DNA of 64,000 nucleotides from Luteolibacter sp. LG18 (GCF_036322585.1 NZ_AP024600.1:744001-808000), one strand, 5' to 3'; shown: positions 1 through 8,345, counted from the stretch's first letter. Translations and numbers: made by a program. Notes: generated by a model from the sequence alone, not told the origin.

Positions 1-377
1 CGGTCCAGCGGGAACACCATCTGGCGCTGGCTCATGTTCCAATCGTCGGCGGAATCCGCCCCCACCAGTTTCAGCACCGCGGCGTTGATCAGCGGGTTCA
101 GCGGCGCGTGATAGGTATCCGGAAAGCCAGCGAAGGAGGCGGAACCGTTGACCTTCTGGACCTGATGGTAGGCCACCGGACGGATCACCTTGGTGGTGAA
201 TCCATTGCCGCGTGCGATTTCCCGGGCGATCTGGGCCTGGTCCATGGCCTGCGGGGCGTTCAGCCCACGGAAGACGGTGAAGAGGTTGACCAAGGTCAGG
301 GTGACCAGCAGCAGGATGAAAAGAATCCGGCGGATGATCACCCCGGCGTCGAGGGATGGAGACTGGGCGGCGCTCAT
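1..377 (-). CDS. Glycosyltransferase-39-like membrane protein, N-terminal part (cut by window edge)
   Basis: The reading frame opens at ATG 377 on the minus strand and continues past base 1, so only about 125 N-terminal residues are visible. A short polar N-terminus is followed by one clear membrane segment (about residues 14-36, IIRRILFILLLVTLTLVNLF). After it comes an extracytoplasmic stretch with the order A-Q-I-A-R-E-I-A-R-G-N-G-F and later P-L-N-P-L. This resembles the first loop of ArnT/PMT-type (GT39) lipid-linked sugar transferases, where a similar 'ia.g.Gy' pattern follows TM1. The gene starts 26 bases after the stop of the NtrC-type regulator, so it may be the last gene of that operon. 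The family call is inference from a fragment; any polytopic envelope protein remains possible. Confidence 0.55.
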   Translation of the reverse strand, partial: MSAAQSPSLDAGVIIRRILFILLLVTLTLVNLFTVFRGLNAPQAMDQAQIAREIARGNGFTTKVIRPVAYHQVQKVNGSASFAGFPDTYHAPLNPLINAAVLKLVGADSADDWNMSQRQMVFPLD

Positions 378-403
378 GGAAAATCGGGGTGGATCCGGGC
401 GGC

Positions 404-1777
404 TCAGAGGCCCAGTTCCTTCAGCTTGCGTTGGAGGGTGCGGCGGCTCACGCCGAGCAGGTCCGCGGCCCGGGTTCGATTGCTCCCTGCTTGGTCGAGG
501 GCTGCCCGGATGGCGCGCGTTTCGAGCGCATGCAAGTTGAATTCCACGGGACCGGCAAGGTCCATTTTGTTGGAGATCCCGGGACCCGCGGGAGCGATTG
601 GGCCTTGATCCGCAAGGAACGACGGCAGGTGGCGGACGTCTATGACGGAATCGTTACTCATCACCACCCCGTGCTCGATGGCCGTCCGCAGCTCGCGGAC
701 GTTGCCCGGCCAATGGTAGCCCCGCAGCAATTCCAGCGCCTGATCCGTCAGCGGCTTGACCGGTCGACCGTTGTCCTTGGCGAACTCCTTCAGGAAACTC
801 CCGGTCAGCAGCACGATGTCCTCGCGGCGGGTGCGCAGCGGCGGCATCTCGATTTTCACCACGTTCAGGCGGAAATACAGGTCCTCGCGGAACTTCCCTT
901 GGTCCACCAGCTCGCGGAGGTTCTTGTTGGTGGCCGCGACCACCCGGACGTCGATCTTCACGGGCGTGTTCGACCCGACCCGCTCGATCGTGCGCTCGGA
1001 GAGCGCGCGCAGCAGCTTCACCTGGGTGGCGGCATCGATCTCGCCGATCTCGTCCAGAAACAGGGTTCCGCCATCCGCCTGCTCGAAGCGGCCGATCCGC
1101 CGCTGGGCGGCTCCCGTGAACGCCCCCTTCTCGTGGCCGAACAGCTCGCTTTCCAACAACTGGGGGGAAAGGGCCGCGCAGTGGACGATCACCATCTTCG
1201 ACTCGGGGCGGCCGGACAGGTGGTGGATCGCATGGGCCACCACCTCCTTGCCGGTGCCGCTCTCGCCCTCGATCAGGACGGTCGCACGGGTCGGAGCCAC
1301 CTGCTGGATCAGATCGAACACCCGCGTCATCGCCGGGGACTTGCCGATCAGCTTGTCGAGCTTGTGGCGCTCGGACGACTGCTGCTTGAGCTCGCGGACC
1401 TCCGTTTCCAGACGGCGGTTTTTCAGCGCCCGTTTCAGGAGCATCTCGACCTCGTCCAGATTCAGGGGTTTGGTGACGAAATGCCAGGCTCCGCGCCGCA
1501 TGGCCTCCACGGCCGTGTCCACCGAACCGTAGGCGGTCATCATGATCGCCACCGGTGGATTGGGGCGCGCCAGCGCCTTTTCCAACAGATCCATGCCGGA
1601 ATCCCCGCCCATCCGGAGGTCCGTGAGCATCAGGTCGATCGGCTCGCTCTTGAGAATCGCAAGCGCCTCGGCGGTGCCGCTGGCGGTGTAGACGTCGAAC
1701 TCCTCCTCCAGGGCCGCACGGAGACCCTCGCGGGTGGCGCGTTCATCATCAACGATCAGGAGCGTGGGCTGTTGCAT
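404..1777 (-). CDS. Sigma-54-dependent response regulator (NtrC family)
   Basis: 457 residues with the full NtrC-type order. The receiver domain (1-120) has acidic pocket D10-D11, phosphoacceptor D53 and K103. The AAA+ domain (about 143-372) has Walker A GESGTGKE at 171-178, the sigma-54 contact loop GAFTGA at 218-223, Walker B around 236-246 (GGTLFLDEIGE) and the R-finger region REDLYFRLNV. The C-terminal Fis-type helix-turn-helix covers about 418-457 (NRTRAADLLGVSRRTLQRKL). All residues needed for phosphorylation, ATP hydrolysis and sigma-54 contact are present. It lies 49 bases downstream of the histidine kinase gene on the same strand, so the two should form a pair. The regulated genes are not evident. 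The first candidate is the membrane protein directly downstream. Confidence 0.95.
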   Translation of the reverse strand: MQQPTLLIVDDERATREGLRAALEEEFDVYTASGTAEALAILKSEPIDLMLTDLRMGGDSGMDLLEKALARPNPPVAIMMTAYGSVDTAVEAMRRGAWHFVTKPLNLDEVEMLLKRALKNRRLETEVRELKQQSSERHKLDKLIGKSPAMTRVFDLIQQVAPTRATVLIEGESGTGKEVVAHAIHHLSGRPESKMVIVHCAALSPQLLESELFGHEKGAFTGAAQRRIGRFEQADGGTLFLDEIGEIDAATQVKLLRALSERTIERVGSNTPVKIDVRVVAATNKNLRELVDQGKFREDLYFRLNVVKIEMPPLRTRREDIVLLTGSFLKEFAKDNGRPVKPLTDQALELLRGYHWPGNVRELRTAIEHGVVMSNDSVIDVRHLPSFLADQGPIAPAGPGISNKMDLAGPVEFNLHALETRAIRAALDQAGSNRTRAADLLGVSRRTLQRKLKELGL

Positions 1778-1826
1778 ATGAAAGATTCAAGAATCCAGAG
1801 ACCAGAACCCAGAGAAGAGGAGGAGG

Positions 1827-3008
1827 TCATCCGACGTCGATGACGGTGTCGTCCGCCTGTCCGAGCAAACGGACGGTGCGTTCGCCGCGGGGGAGGAAAA
1901 TGGCGATGCGGGTGCCGTGGCCCTCCTCGCTGTTGATTTCGATCTCGCCGCCGTGTTCGCGCACGATGCGGCGCACGATCAGCAGGCCGAGGCCGCTGCC
2001 CGAAGCCTTGGTGGTACGGTAGGGTTCGAAAATCGCCCCCATGTGCTCGGGTGAAATCCCGGTGCCGTTGTCCTCGATGGCGATCCGGTATTCGTAGTCG
2101 TTCGCGCGGGTGCGGATGGTGATCCGCCCGTCCCCCTCGCGCAGCGCCTGGTAGGCATTCCGGAGCAGGTTGTAGAACACCTGCTGGAACTGGCCGCCAT
2201 CGATCTCCGCGGGCGGCAGACTCTCGGCCAGATCAAGTTCCACCGCAATGCGGCGGGACGCCAGCTCCGGCTCCAGCAGCCGCAGGGTTTCATGCAGCAC
2301 CTCGTTCAGGTCGGTGCGCTCGCGGCGCAGGGTGGTGGGCCGAACCGCTGAAAGGAACTGTTTAAGAATCGCATCCAGCCTCTGGATCTCGCCACGGGCG
2401 GTGGCGAGGTTTTCCTCCAAGGGGGCGCGGTCGCCGGGAGGCAGTTTCCGCAGCTTGCGGTCGAGGAGCTGGAGATGGATGTCCAGCGAGTTCAGGGGAT
2501 TCCCGATCTCATGGGCCACCCCGGCGGCCAGCAGCGTCAGGGCATTGAGGCGTTCGCTCTCCAGCGTTTCCTCGGCCTCGGCGCGGGTACGGGTCAGGTC
2601 GCGGACCAGCATCACATAGCCGGGCGGGGCGGCTTCCGGTCCCTCGTCCGCACTGATCGGAGCGAGATAGAAATTAAGGTAGCGGTTCTCCGGATAGAAG
2701 ACCTCCAGGTCCCGGCTGACGGTTCGACCGGGCTTCGCCAGCGACTTCCACTCCAGCCCCCGGACCTGCCGCGAGAGCGGCTCGCCGATCGCCTGCTCGG
2801 GATCGAGCCCGAAGAACCCGCACGCCGCGCGGTTCACGAAGGCGATCGTGCCTTCCGGATCGAGGAGGATCACCCCCTCCAACAAGGCCTCGAAAACCTG
2901 CTCGAGAAAGCCCTTTTCCCGGATCAGCCGGGCGACGATCTGCTGGACCTCCCCGGGCTCCACCTTGTCCAGACGGGAGACGAGTTTTTCAAGGAAGCCG
3001 GATTTCAC
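1827..3008 (-). CDS. Soluble PAS-domain sensor histidine kinase
   Basis: 393 residues from a GTG start at 3008. There is no membrane segment, so the input is cytoplasmic. A PAS domain (about 35-145; VILLDPEGTIAFVNRAA) precedes the HisKA helix pair with H166 in GVAHEIGNPLNS. The HATPase domain has an N box (N280, N284), a G1 box D313-N-G-T-G and a G2 box GSGLGL at 337-342. Its layout is like the cytoplasmic part of NtrB, AtoS or ZraS kinases, which partner sigma-54 activators. The response regulator downstream supports this. A weak N-terminal helix (1-30) precedes the PAS domain. The signal sensed cannot be read from sequence. Confidence 0.93.
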   Translation of the reverse strand: MKSGFLEKLVSRLDKVEPGEVQQIVARLIREKGFLEQVFEALLEGVILLDPEGTIAFVNRAACGFFGLDPEQAIGEPLSRQVRGLEWKSLAKPGRTVSRDLEVFYPENRYLNFYLAPISADEGPEAAPPGYVMLVRDLTRTRAEAEETLESERLNALTLLAAGVAHEIGNPLNSLDIHLQLLDRKLRKLPPGDRAPLEENLATARGEIQRLDAILKQFLSAVRPTTLRRERTDLNEVLHETLRLLEPELASRRIAVELDLAESLPPAEIDGGQFQQVFYNLLRNAYQALREGDGRITIRTRANDYEYRIAIEDNGTGISPEHMGAIFEPYRTTKASGSGLGLLIVRRIVREHGGEIEINSEEGHGTRIAIFLPRGERTVRLLGQADDTVIDVG

Positions 3009-3042
3009 GGAAAAGGTTGCCAGTGTTCAGGTTTCTGTCTTC

Positions 3043-3047
3043 AGGAG
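3043..3047 (+). promoter_or_regulatory. Shine-Dalgarno site of cutA
   Basis: AGGAG ends six bases before ATG 3054. It is one of the few convincing Shine-Dalgarno sequences in this window and it fixes the start of cutA, although the same frame stays open far upstream through the antisense of the kinase gene. Confidence 0.6.
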
Positions 3048-3053
3048 AGGGTC

Positions 3054-3383
3054 ATGAGCGAAAGCGGCGAGCTCCGGATAGTCCTCTGCACCTTCCCCGA
3101 TCGCGAGCAGGCGCGACAGATTGGCACGGCCCTGGTGGAAAAGCAACTGGCGGCCTGCGTGAACCTCCTGCCCGGAGTGGAGTCGATTTACCCATGGGAT
3201 GGGAAACTGGAAACCGCCTCCGAGGTGCTGGCCGTCTTCAAGACCACCCGCGCGGCCTACCCGGCCTTTGCCGAGAAGCTCTCGGAACTCCACCCCTACG
3301 AAGTGCCTGAAATCCTGGCGCTGGCACCGGCCGCCGCCGCGAAAGCCTACGCGGCGTGGGTGCGCGCCAGCACCGGTCAATAA
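3054..3383 (+). CDS. cutA: CutA1-family divalent cation tolerance protein
   Basis: 109 residues, the normal length for CutA1. The family pattern is complete: an N-terminal beta strand (LRIVLCTFPDREQARQIG), then LVEKQLAACVNLLPGVESIYPWDGKLE, the E-VLAVFKT strand, and the C-terminal signature HPYEVPEILALA. CutA1 forms a very stable ferredoxin-like trimer that binds metal ions; its physiological role is unsettled. The start is ATG 3054, chosen for the AGGAG just upstream. The last seven bases overlap the 3' end of the rhodanese gene on the other strand, so the two are convergent with no space for a terminator between them. Confidence 0.93.
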   Translation: MSESGELRIVLCTFPDREQARQIGTALVEKQLAACVNLLPGVESIYPWDGKLETASEVLAVFKTTRAAYPAFAEKLSELHPYEVPEILALAPAAAAKAYAAWVRASTGQ

Positions 3384-3733
3384 CGAGGCACTTCCGGATC
3401 GACCGAGCGCGACCACGCGTCGATCCCGCCCGCCATCGAAAAGACGTTTGCGACCCCGTTCGCCCGCAGGAACGAGGTGGCCCGCAACGAGCGCATGCCG
3501 TGGTGGCAATACACCACCAATCCCTTGTCCGCCCCCTGCCTCAAGGCATCGACTTTCTCGGGAAACGTGCCGAGGGGCACCAGGTCGGCCCCCTCCAGAC
3601 GGCAAATGTCCCATTCCTCCGGCTCCCGGCAGTCCACCAGCCACGGACGTTCGTCCGCGGGCATCGAGATCCAACCGGCCACCTCGGAGCAGGTGACTTC
3701 CAGCGTCTCCGCCGGATCGGGGAGCGGGCTCAT
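3377..3733 (-). CDS. Rhodanese-like domain protein
   Basis: 118 residues forming one rhodanese homology domain. The visible features are WLVDCREPEEWDICRLEGA (the CH2A-like strand with D-x-R-x-x-x-E), then the active-site loop VVYCHHGMRS with catalytic C76 and the C-terminal AGGIDAW. A six-residue loop starting with Cys fits the sulfurtransferase class, not the phosphatase class. No signal peptide is visible, so it is probably cytoplasmic. Its ATG shares the four-base ATGA overlap with the stop of the upstream L,D-transpeptidase gene, which indicates translational coupling, although a functional link between them is not obvious. Confidence 0.9.
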   Translation of the reverse strand: MSPLPDPAETLEVTCSEVAGWISMPADERPWLVDCREPEEWDICRLEGADLVPLGTFPEKVDALRQGADKGLVVYCHHGMRSLRATSFLRANGVANVFSMAGGIDAWSRSVDPEVPRY

Positions 3734-4344
3734 TCGACGATGACCGGGGTGCCGACCTCGACGTTTTCGAAGAAATGACGGGCCATGTGGTCCGGCATGC
3801 GGATGCAGCCGTGGGATGCGGCGTAGCCCGGCAGGAAGCCGGTGTGCATGCCGATGCCATCCGCGAAGCGCATGAAATACGGCATTGGCGCGGCGTAGTA
3901 GATCTGGCCGGGCAGCACCGGGGTGCGGATGTCGGCGTTGTCATTCACCATCATGCCGGTGGCCTTGTCCTTGATGCAGCCGTAAGTGGAGGATTTGTGG
4001 TCCAGGTCCTTCTGGCTGATCTTGTAGCGGCCCGCGGGCGTGCCGTGATCCTCCTTGCCGGAGGAAATCTTGGAAATGGCGACGAGCTGGCCGCCCTTGT
4101 AGAAATAGGCCTTCTGTTGGGCACGGTTGATCTTGATCAGCGGCGCACCGGTCGCGCCTTCGCCGTCCCAGTAGGAAATGTCGTCCGGGATCGCCGGGGC
4201 GGAGTGGTGCTCACCCTTGCCGGTGGGGCCGTTGTTGCGGTTGTAGCCGAGGAGGTAATCCGACTTCTGCGGACCGCTGGGGGCGCAGGAGGCGGCGAGG
4301 ACGGCAACAAGGGCGAAAATCGAGCTACGGAGGGCGGCTTTCAT
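3730..4344 (-). CDS. L,D-transpeptidase (YkuD) lipoprotein
   Basis: 204 residues from ATG 4344. This start was chosen because it gives a clean lipoprotein signal (MKAALRSSIFALVAVLAASC, lipobox cysteine C20); an upstream in-frame codon adds a non-signal tail. The YkuD catalytic domain begins near residue 68 (LIKINRAQQKAYFYKGG). It ends with the signature H167...SHGC180-I-R, where C180 is the nucleophile that accepts the tetrapeptide donor. Such enzymes make 3-3 peptidoglycan cross-links or attach proteins to peptidoglycan. Anchoring to a membrane facing the periplasm is predicted from the lipobox. Downstream coupling with the rhodanese gene is by an ATGA overlap. Confidence 0.9.
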   Translation of the reverse strand: MKAALRSSIFALVAVLAASCAPSGPQKSDYLLGYNRNNGPTGKGEHHSAPAIPDDISYWDGEGATGAPLIKINRAQQKAYFYKGGQLVAISKISSGKEDHGTPAGRYKISQKDLDHKSSTYGCIKDKATGMMVNDNADIRTPVLPGQIYYAAPMPYFMRFADGIGMHTGFLPGYAASHGCIRMPDHMARHFFENVEVGTPVIVE

Positions 4345-4444
4345 GGGAATCGCGGGGCGCGCGACTCTCCCCCGGGATGGGCTTCGGGTCAAGCCGCCAA
4401 GGCCGCCCGGACTCTAACGGGTGCCGCCCCGGGGCCGATGGGGG

Positions 4445-4472
4445 TTGCTTCCCGCGGTGGGCATGGTATGGA
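4445..4472 (+). promoter_or_regulatory. Putative promoter of the FmdB operon
   Basis: TTGCTT (4445-4450), a 16-base spacer and TATGGA (4467-4472), with TG one base before the -10 (extended -10). Transcription would begin about 4-5 bases before ATG 4484, leaving almost no leader. Assigned by eye; no transcript data. Confidence 0.4.
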
Positions 4473-4483
4473 GGCGCCCCACC

Positions 4484-4765
4484 ATGCCAAACTACGATTA
4501 CGAATGCCAGGCCTGCGGGCACCGCTTCGAAGTGTTCCAGAGCATGAATGACGCGAAGCTCACCGATTGCCCGCAGGACGGCTGCGGCGGCATGGTGAAG
4601 CGCCTGCTCGGCACCGGTGCCGGCCTCCTTTTCAAGGGCGGCGGATTCTACCAGACCGACTACCGCTCTTCCTCCTACCAAGCCGGGGCGAAGGCCGACG
4701 CGGGTTCGAGCGCCGCCAGCGCGCCGGCACCTTCCAGCGCTCCATCCACCCCCGCCTCCAACTGA
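4484..4765 (+). CDS. FmdB-family zinc ribbon protein
   Basis: 93 residues. The N-terminus MPNYDYECQACGHRFEVFQS is the FmdB/CxxC zinc-ribbon signature; C8, C11, C29 and C34 are the four metal ligands. The ribbon ends with a GxGFYxTDY-like motif (GGGFYQTDYRSSSY), after which the chain becomes low-complexity Ala/Ser/Pro to the end. FmdB-type proteins are widespread, and the original regulatory label comes from methylotroph amidase operons; the real role is uncertain. It is the first gene of a plus-strand operon, with only six bases to the next gene. The start is fixed by the zinc-ribbon homology. Confidence 0.88.
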   Translation: MPNYDYECQACGHRFEVFQSMNDAKLTDCPQDGCGGMVKRLLGTGAGLLFKGGGFYQTDYRSSSYQAGAKADAGSSAASAPAPSSAPSTPASN

Positions 4766-4771
4766 TTTTCC

Positions 4772-5482
4772 ATGGCCAGCAAGCACGAGGAAACTCCCCC
4801 CGCGAAATCCCGCGGCGGATGCATGGGGGTGCTCACGAAGACTTTCCTCTTCGTGACCCTTCTCGGGCTGGTCATCGCACTGGCCTTCTCCTACCGGCCG
4901 CAGGATCTCAGCGGAATCGACGGCGTCGGCCCGGCAGCGGCCGCGGCTCCCAAAAAAGACGTCCGCGCGATCCTGCGCAGCTCGTTGGAACGGGGCTTCG
5001 AGGTTTCGTTCACCGAGGAGGAACTCAACGCCTATCTATCCCGCACCCTCGCCAGCAAACAGAACGGCCTGCTGGGCAAGAACGCCACCATCGACGGGGT
5101 CTGGGTGAGCTTGGAAAAGGACTGCGCCGAGGTGATCATCGAGCGCCGGGTGTTCGGCCACTCCTTCACCGTATCCACCTTCCTCCAGGTCGAACAGACC
5201 GAGCAGCCGAACGGCAAGGCGAAGACCGAAGTGGTGCTCCACGGTGGCCCCTACATCTCCGGCACCTATCCCTACCGCGGCGGCCGATTCGGCTCGCTGG
5301 TGGTACCCCAGGGCTTCCTGCGCCTGGTGCTGCCCGCGTTCGAGAACCTCGCCGCGGTCTATCAGGATGAAATCGGCCTGATCTCGGACATGTCCCGGAT
5401 CCAGATCGGCGAGAACCGCATCACCTTCAATCCCCACGCTCCGGGCGACGATCTGTCCGGCCTCGGCGGCGGATCGTTCTGA
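4772..5482 (+). CDS. Unknown membrane-anchored protein
   Basis: 236 residues. A polar N-terminus (1-20) is followed by one membrane segment (about 21-40, LTKTFLFVTLLGLVIALAFS), so most of the chain should lie outside the cytoplasmic membrane. The exported part contains FTEEELNAYLSRTLASKQNG, a valine-rich beta region (VWVSLEKDCAEVIIERRVFGH) and GPYISGTYPYRGGRFGSLVVPQGF. I do not recognise the family. It resembles other single-pass conserved proteins of Verrucomicrobia in which a helix-rich start leads into a lipocalin- or SRPBCC-like beta region, but that is an impression only. It sits between the fmdB-like gene and a signal-peptide protein, apparently in one operon. Confidence 0.75.
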   Translation: MASKHEETPPAKSRGGCMGVLTKTFLFVTLLGLVIALAFSYRPQDLSGIDGVGPAAAAAPKKDVRAILRSSLERGFEVSFTEEELNAYLSRTLASKQNGLLGKNATIDGVWVSLEKDCAEVIIERRVFGHSFTVSTFLQVEQTEQPNGKAKTEVVLHGGPYISGTYPYRGGRFGSLVVPQGFLRLVLPAFENLAAVYQDEIGLISDMSRIQIGENRITFNPHAPGDDLSGLGGGSF

Positions 5483-5501
5483 ACCCGCATCCCCTTCCCC
5501 G

Positions 5502-6938
5502 GTGAAACGCCACGCCGTCGCCTTCGCGCTCATTTGCGGCGCGGCTTTCGCCGCCGATCCGCCGAAGGCGATCGTAGCGGAGCCTGTCGCCCCCCCCGCT
5601 CCGGCAGGTCCGGAGGTGGTCCCCGCGGCGGAACCTCCGGTGGCCGCCCCCCAGCGGATGGTGAGTGCCTCGAAGCAATTCGTGGTGGTCGGCGGAGAGC
5701 CGCACACCCGCGGCACCGTGGCCATGATGGCCGACGACGTGAAACTCCGCCTGCTCCGGCTCTCGAAGTCCACGGATGCCTGGAAGATTCCACTCACGAT
5801 CCTCCTCCAGGGCCAGGTGGGAGATCCCCTCCCTGCGAAGCCGACCCAATTCGACCTCTTTTTCGACGACAGCGGCTGGGTGCTGCAACTCAAGCTCCAC
5901 CTGCCGAAAGGCTACGAGAATGGCTCCGAGCACGAGAAGTTCGACCGCGCCATCCTCTCCGCCCTGCTCTATGAACAGGCGCTGCGGAAGATGCCGCCCC
6001 AGGAAATGGATGAACCGTTGATCGTGCCGCCGTGGCTGGTGGCCGGCCTCCAGGAAACGATGGCCTGGAAAGACGGCCAGAGCGACCGCAAGCTCTACGC
6101 CGCCTTGGACAAGAGCGGGGGCCTCTACAAGCTCGCGGACCTGCTGGCGGTCAAGGAAAGCCGGTTTGACTCGCTCGACGGCGCCTCACGCGGGGCTTTC
6201 CGCGGCACCTCCGGAGCGCTGGTGATGGCCTTGGTGGACCAGCCGGACGGCGAGGAGGGTTTCCGGCAGTTTCTTTCCGAGGCCGCCAACTTCGGTGGTG
6301 AAATGCCGGTGCTGTTGAAGCGCTGCTTCCCGGGCCTGAACCTCTCCGAGACCAGCCTCTCGAAATGGTTGGCGCTGAAGGTGAAGGAATTGGCCGAGCC
6401 GCCCCTCACCGAATCGCTGTCGGTGGCCGACTCCGATGCCTCCCTCGAGCTGGGGCTCAAGGTCCACTACCGCGATGCCGTGGGCAACCGCGTCGAACGC
6501 CCGCTCGGCGAATGCTGGCAGGACCTCGCCGCGCTAGCCCCCTCCGCCCGTGCCGAGGCGGTGAAACAGGTGCAGGATGACCTCGTGCGCCTCAGCTACC
6601 GCTGTTTCCCCTCCTATCGCCCGCTGTTGGAAGAGTATCAGGCGATCCTCCTCGATATCCTCAAAGGCAAGACCCCGAAGACCGCCGCCCAGCTCTCGAA
6701 GCTGGCGGACACCCGGACCACCATGAAGGAGCGGGCGCGCCAGGCCGGGGATTTCCTCGACTGGTTCGAAATCACCCGTGCCCGCGAAACCAGCGGTGCC
6801 TTCGAGGACTACCTCAAGCTCAAGGAGAAACTGAAATACGAAACCCCGGTCCGCAAAGACCCGGTCTCGAGCTACCTCGACCTGATGCAGAAATCGTTCG
6901 GCCGCGAAGAGCCCGCGCCGAAAGGCACCGGCCGCTGA
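5502..6938 (+). CDS. Unknown exported protein, possibly a degenerate peptidase-MA-like domain
   Basis: 478 residues from GTG 5502, 19 bases after the preceding gene. A short signal peptide (MKRHAVAFALICGAAFAAD) is followed by a Pro/Ala-rich spacer (about 20-50). The middle part has LFFDDSGWVLQLKLHLPKG, then a helix (RAILSALLYEQALRKM), then VPPWLVAGLQE. In gluzincin peptidases of the peptidase-MA type a helix carrying HExxH precedes a 'PpWL.eGla' motif. Here the helix has LLYEQAL and no HExxH, so if related it is catalytically dead. The C-terminal half (about 300-460) is helical and charged. The fold suggestion is inference; I would call it hypothetical. Confidence 0.75.
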   Translation: MKRHAVAFALICGAAFAADPPKAIVAEPVAPPAPAGPEVVPAAEPPVAAPQRMVSASKQFVVVGGEPHTRGTVAMMADDVKLRLLRLSKSTDAWKIPLTILLQGQVGDPLPAKPTQFDLFFDDSGWVLQLKLHLPKGYENGSEHEKFDRAILSALLYEQALRKMPPQEMDEPLIVPPWLVAGLQETMAWKDGQSDRKLYAALDKSGGLYKLADLLAVKESRFDSLDGASRGAFRGTSGALVMALVDQPDGEEGFRQFLSEAANFGGEMPVLLKRCFPGLNLSETSLSKWLALKVKELAEPPLTESLSVADSDASLELGLKVHYRDAVGNRVERPLGECWQDLAALAPSARAEAVKQVQDDLVRLSYRCFPSYRPLLEEYQAILLDILKGKTPKTAAQLSKLADTRTTMKERARQAGDFLDWFEITRARETSGAFEDYLKLKEKLKYETPVRKDPVSSYLDLMQKSFGREEPAPKGTGR

Positions 6939-7307
6939 TCAGAGCACGGCGTGCCGCTTCAGGTCCGCCATGTCGGCGAACTCCAACGCCGATTCGTGGG
7001 TGGCCTCCAGCACCACCTCGGGCGCGCACCCGGCGTGCAGGGCCTCCTGCCAACGCGCCGCGCAAAGGCACCAGCGATCACCCGCCTTCAACCCCGGGAA
7101 TCCATACTCGGGACGGGGAGTGGTCAGGTCGTTGCCACGGCGTTTGGAAAACTCGAGGAAGGACTCGTTCATCCGGGCGCACACGACGTGGACGCCCGCG
7201 TCTCCCTTGCCAGTACGGCAGCAGCCGTCCCGGAACCAGCCGGTGAGGGGCTCGATCGAGCAGGTGATGAGCGGCGTGCCGAGCACGTTGAGCGCTTCGC
7301 GGGGCAT
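6939..7307 (-). CDS. DUF2237 family protein
   Basis: 122 residues with the full DUF2237 pattern: NVLGTPLITCSIEPLTGWFRDGCCRTG, GDAGVHVVCARMNESFLEFS, GNDLTTPRPEYGFPGLKAGDRWCLCA, then RWQEALHAGCAPEVVLEATHESAL. The many conserved cysteines (CS, DGCC, VCA, WCLCA) look like metal or redox sites, but no function is established for the family. There is no signal peptide, so it is probably cytoplasmic. It is convergent with the preceding plus-strand operon and directly abuts its stop codon. A divergent 75-base gap separates its start from the ABC-2 permease gene. Confidence 0.9.
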   Translation of the reverse strand: MPREALNVLGTPLITCSIEPLTGWFRDGCCRTGKGDAGVHVVCARMNESFLEFSKRRGNDLTTPRPEYGFPGLKAGDRWCLCAARWQEALHAGCAPEVVLEATHESALEFADMADLKRHAVL

Positions 7308-7382
7308 GCAGCCAATCTAACCGGAAATGCCGTGGCGTCCAGCGTGCTTGCCGTCCGGAGGGATCGATGGAACAATCGTCAC

Positions 7383-8345
7383 GTGGGATCAGCATGGGAC
7401 AATGACCTGCCCGAGCGCTTCGGGCCGATGACCGTCAAGGAACTGCGGCAAAATCTCCGCCGCGGGAGTTTCGTTTATCCATTCATCGGCATCCAGTTGC
7501 TGGCCGTGCTGGCGGTGGTCGCGGAGTTCCAGATGCGGCGCGTGGGCGAATACACCGAGTACATCGGCATGCTGAACCTCGGGATGCTGTTCACCTCCGG
7601 CCCGTTCTGGATCGTGGTCGCGGTGATCTGCATGGTGATCATGCCGCTGGGCGGGCTCATCCTGATGGGCCAGGAGCTGGAGGAGGGCAACCATGAGCTG
7701 CTGCTGCTCACCCAGCTCAACCGCTGGAAGGTCGTGCTCGGGAAGTTCTACACCATCTGGGGCCTGTGCGCCCTGACCTTCGTGTCCCTGCTGCCCTACG
7801 TGGTGGTGCGTTACCTGCTCGGCAGCATCGAATGGTGGCGGGAATCCTGCTGCTCGCTGAGCGTGCTCGGCGGCTCCGCCATCATCGCCGCCGGAGCCAT
7901 CGGCGCCTCCTCCTTCAAAGGGCTGGCCGCGCGCATCGGGATCATGACGCTGTTCCTCTTCTCGTGCGTCGGAGCCTGCGGGGTGCCGCTGGCATCCTCC
8001 GCGAACATGGGCACGGTGAAGGGCTGCGGCGTGTGGTACCACCTCAATGCCATCTCCTCCGTGTTCTGCTACACGCTGCTCGGCCTTGCGCTCGCGCGTT
8101 CCCGGCTGCGGCTGGTGGTTCACGCCTACGAGGTGAAGCCGAGCTGGATGATCGTCGGGCTGCTGGTCTTCACCCCCTTCGTGGTGTGGATGACCACCCT
8201 TTTCACCGGCGGCTACGCCGGCTTGGTCGGGTTGGTCGGCATGGCCTTCGTGTCCATCTACTCGGACGTGACCCCGAAGGCCCCGAAATGGATGGCCGCG
8301 CCGCCGCCGAACGTGCCGCCTCCCCCGCCGATGCCGACGGCTTAA
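7383..8345 (+). CDS. ABC-2 type permease-like membrane protein
   Basis: About 320 residues from GTG 7383. The codon was preferred because the amphipathic ERFGPMTVKELRQNLRRGSF block is conserved in planctomycete/verrucomicrobial ABC-2 permeases; ATG 7428 inside that block is the alternative. Around seven hydrophobic segments follow, with the cytoplasmic loop GQELEEGNHELLLLTQLNRWKVVLGKF, which is the typical ABC-2 'ER..gTl..LL.tPls..~ivlgK' motif. The chain ends in a proline-rich tail (APPPNVPPPPPMP). No ATP-binding partner lies next to it, so the partner must be elsewhere or the protein acts alone. It is convergent with the MYG1-family gene, overlapping by four bases. Confidence 0.78.
   Translation: MGSAWDNDLPERFGPMTVKELRQNLRRGSFVYPFIGIQLLAVLAVVAEFQMRRVGEYTEYIGMLNLGMLFTSGPFWIVVAVICMVIMPLGGLILMGQELEEGNHELLLLTQLNRWKVVLGKFYTIWGLCALTFVSLLPYVVVRYLLGSIEWWRESCCSLSVLGGSAIIAAGAIGASSFKGLAARIGIMTLFLFSCVGACGVPLASSANMGTVKGCGVWYHLNAISSVFCYTLLGLALARSRLRLVVHAYEVKPSWMIVGLLVFTPFVVWMTTLFTGGYAGLVGLVGMAFVSIYSDVTPKAPKWMAAPPPNVPPPPPMPTA

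Noticed and set aside
356-1843. Long open frame on the plus strand across the NtrC-type gene
   Set aside because: It is antisense to a gene with complete family motifs; its composition (many His, Arg, Gln, Leu) is that of a GC-rich shadow frame.
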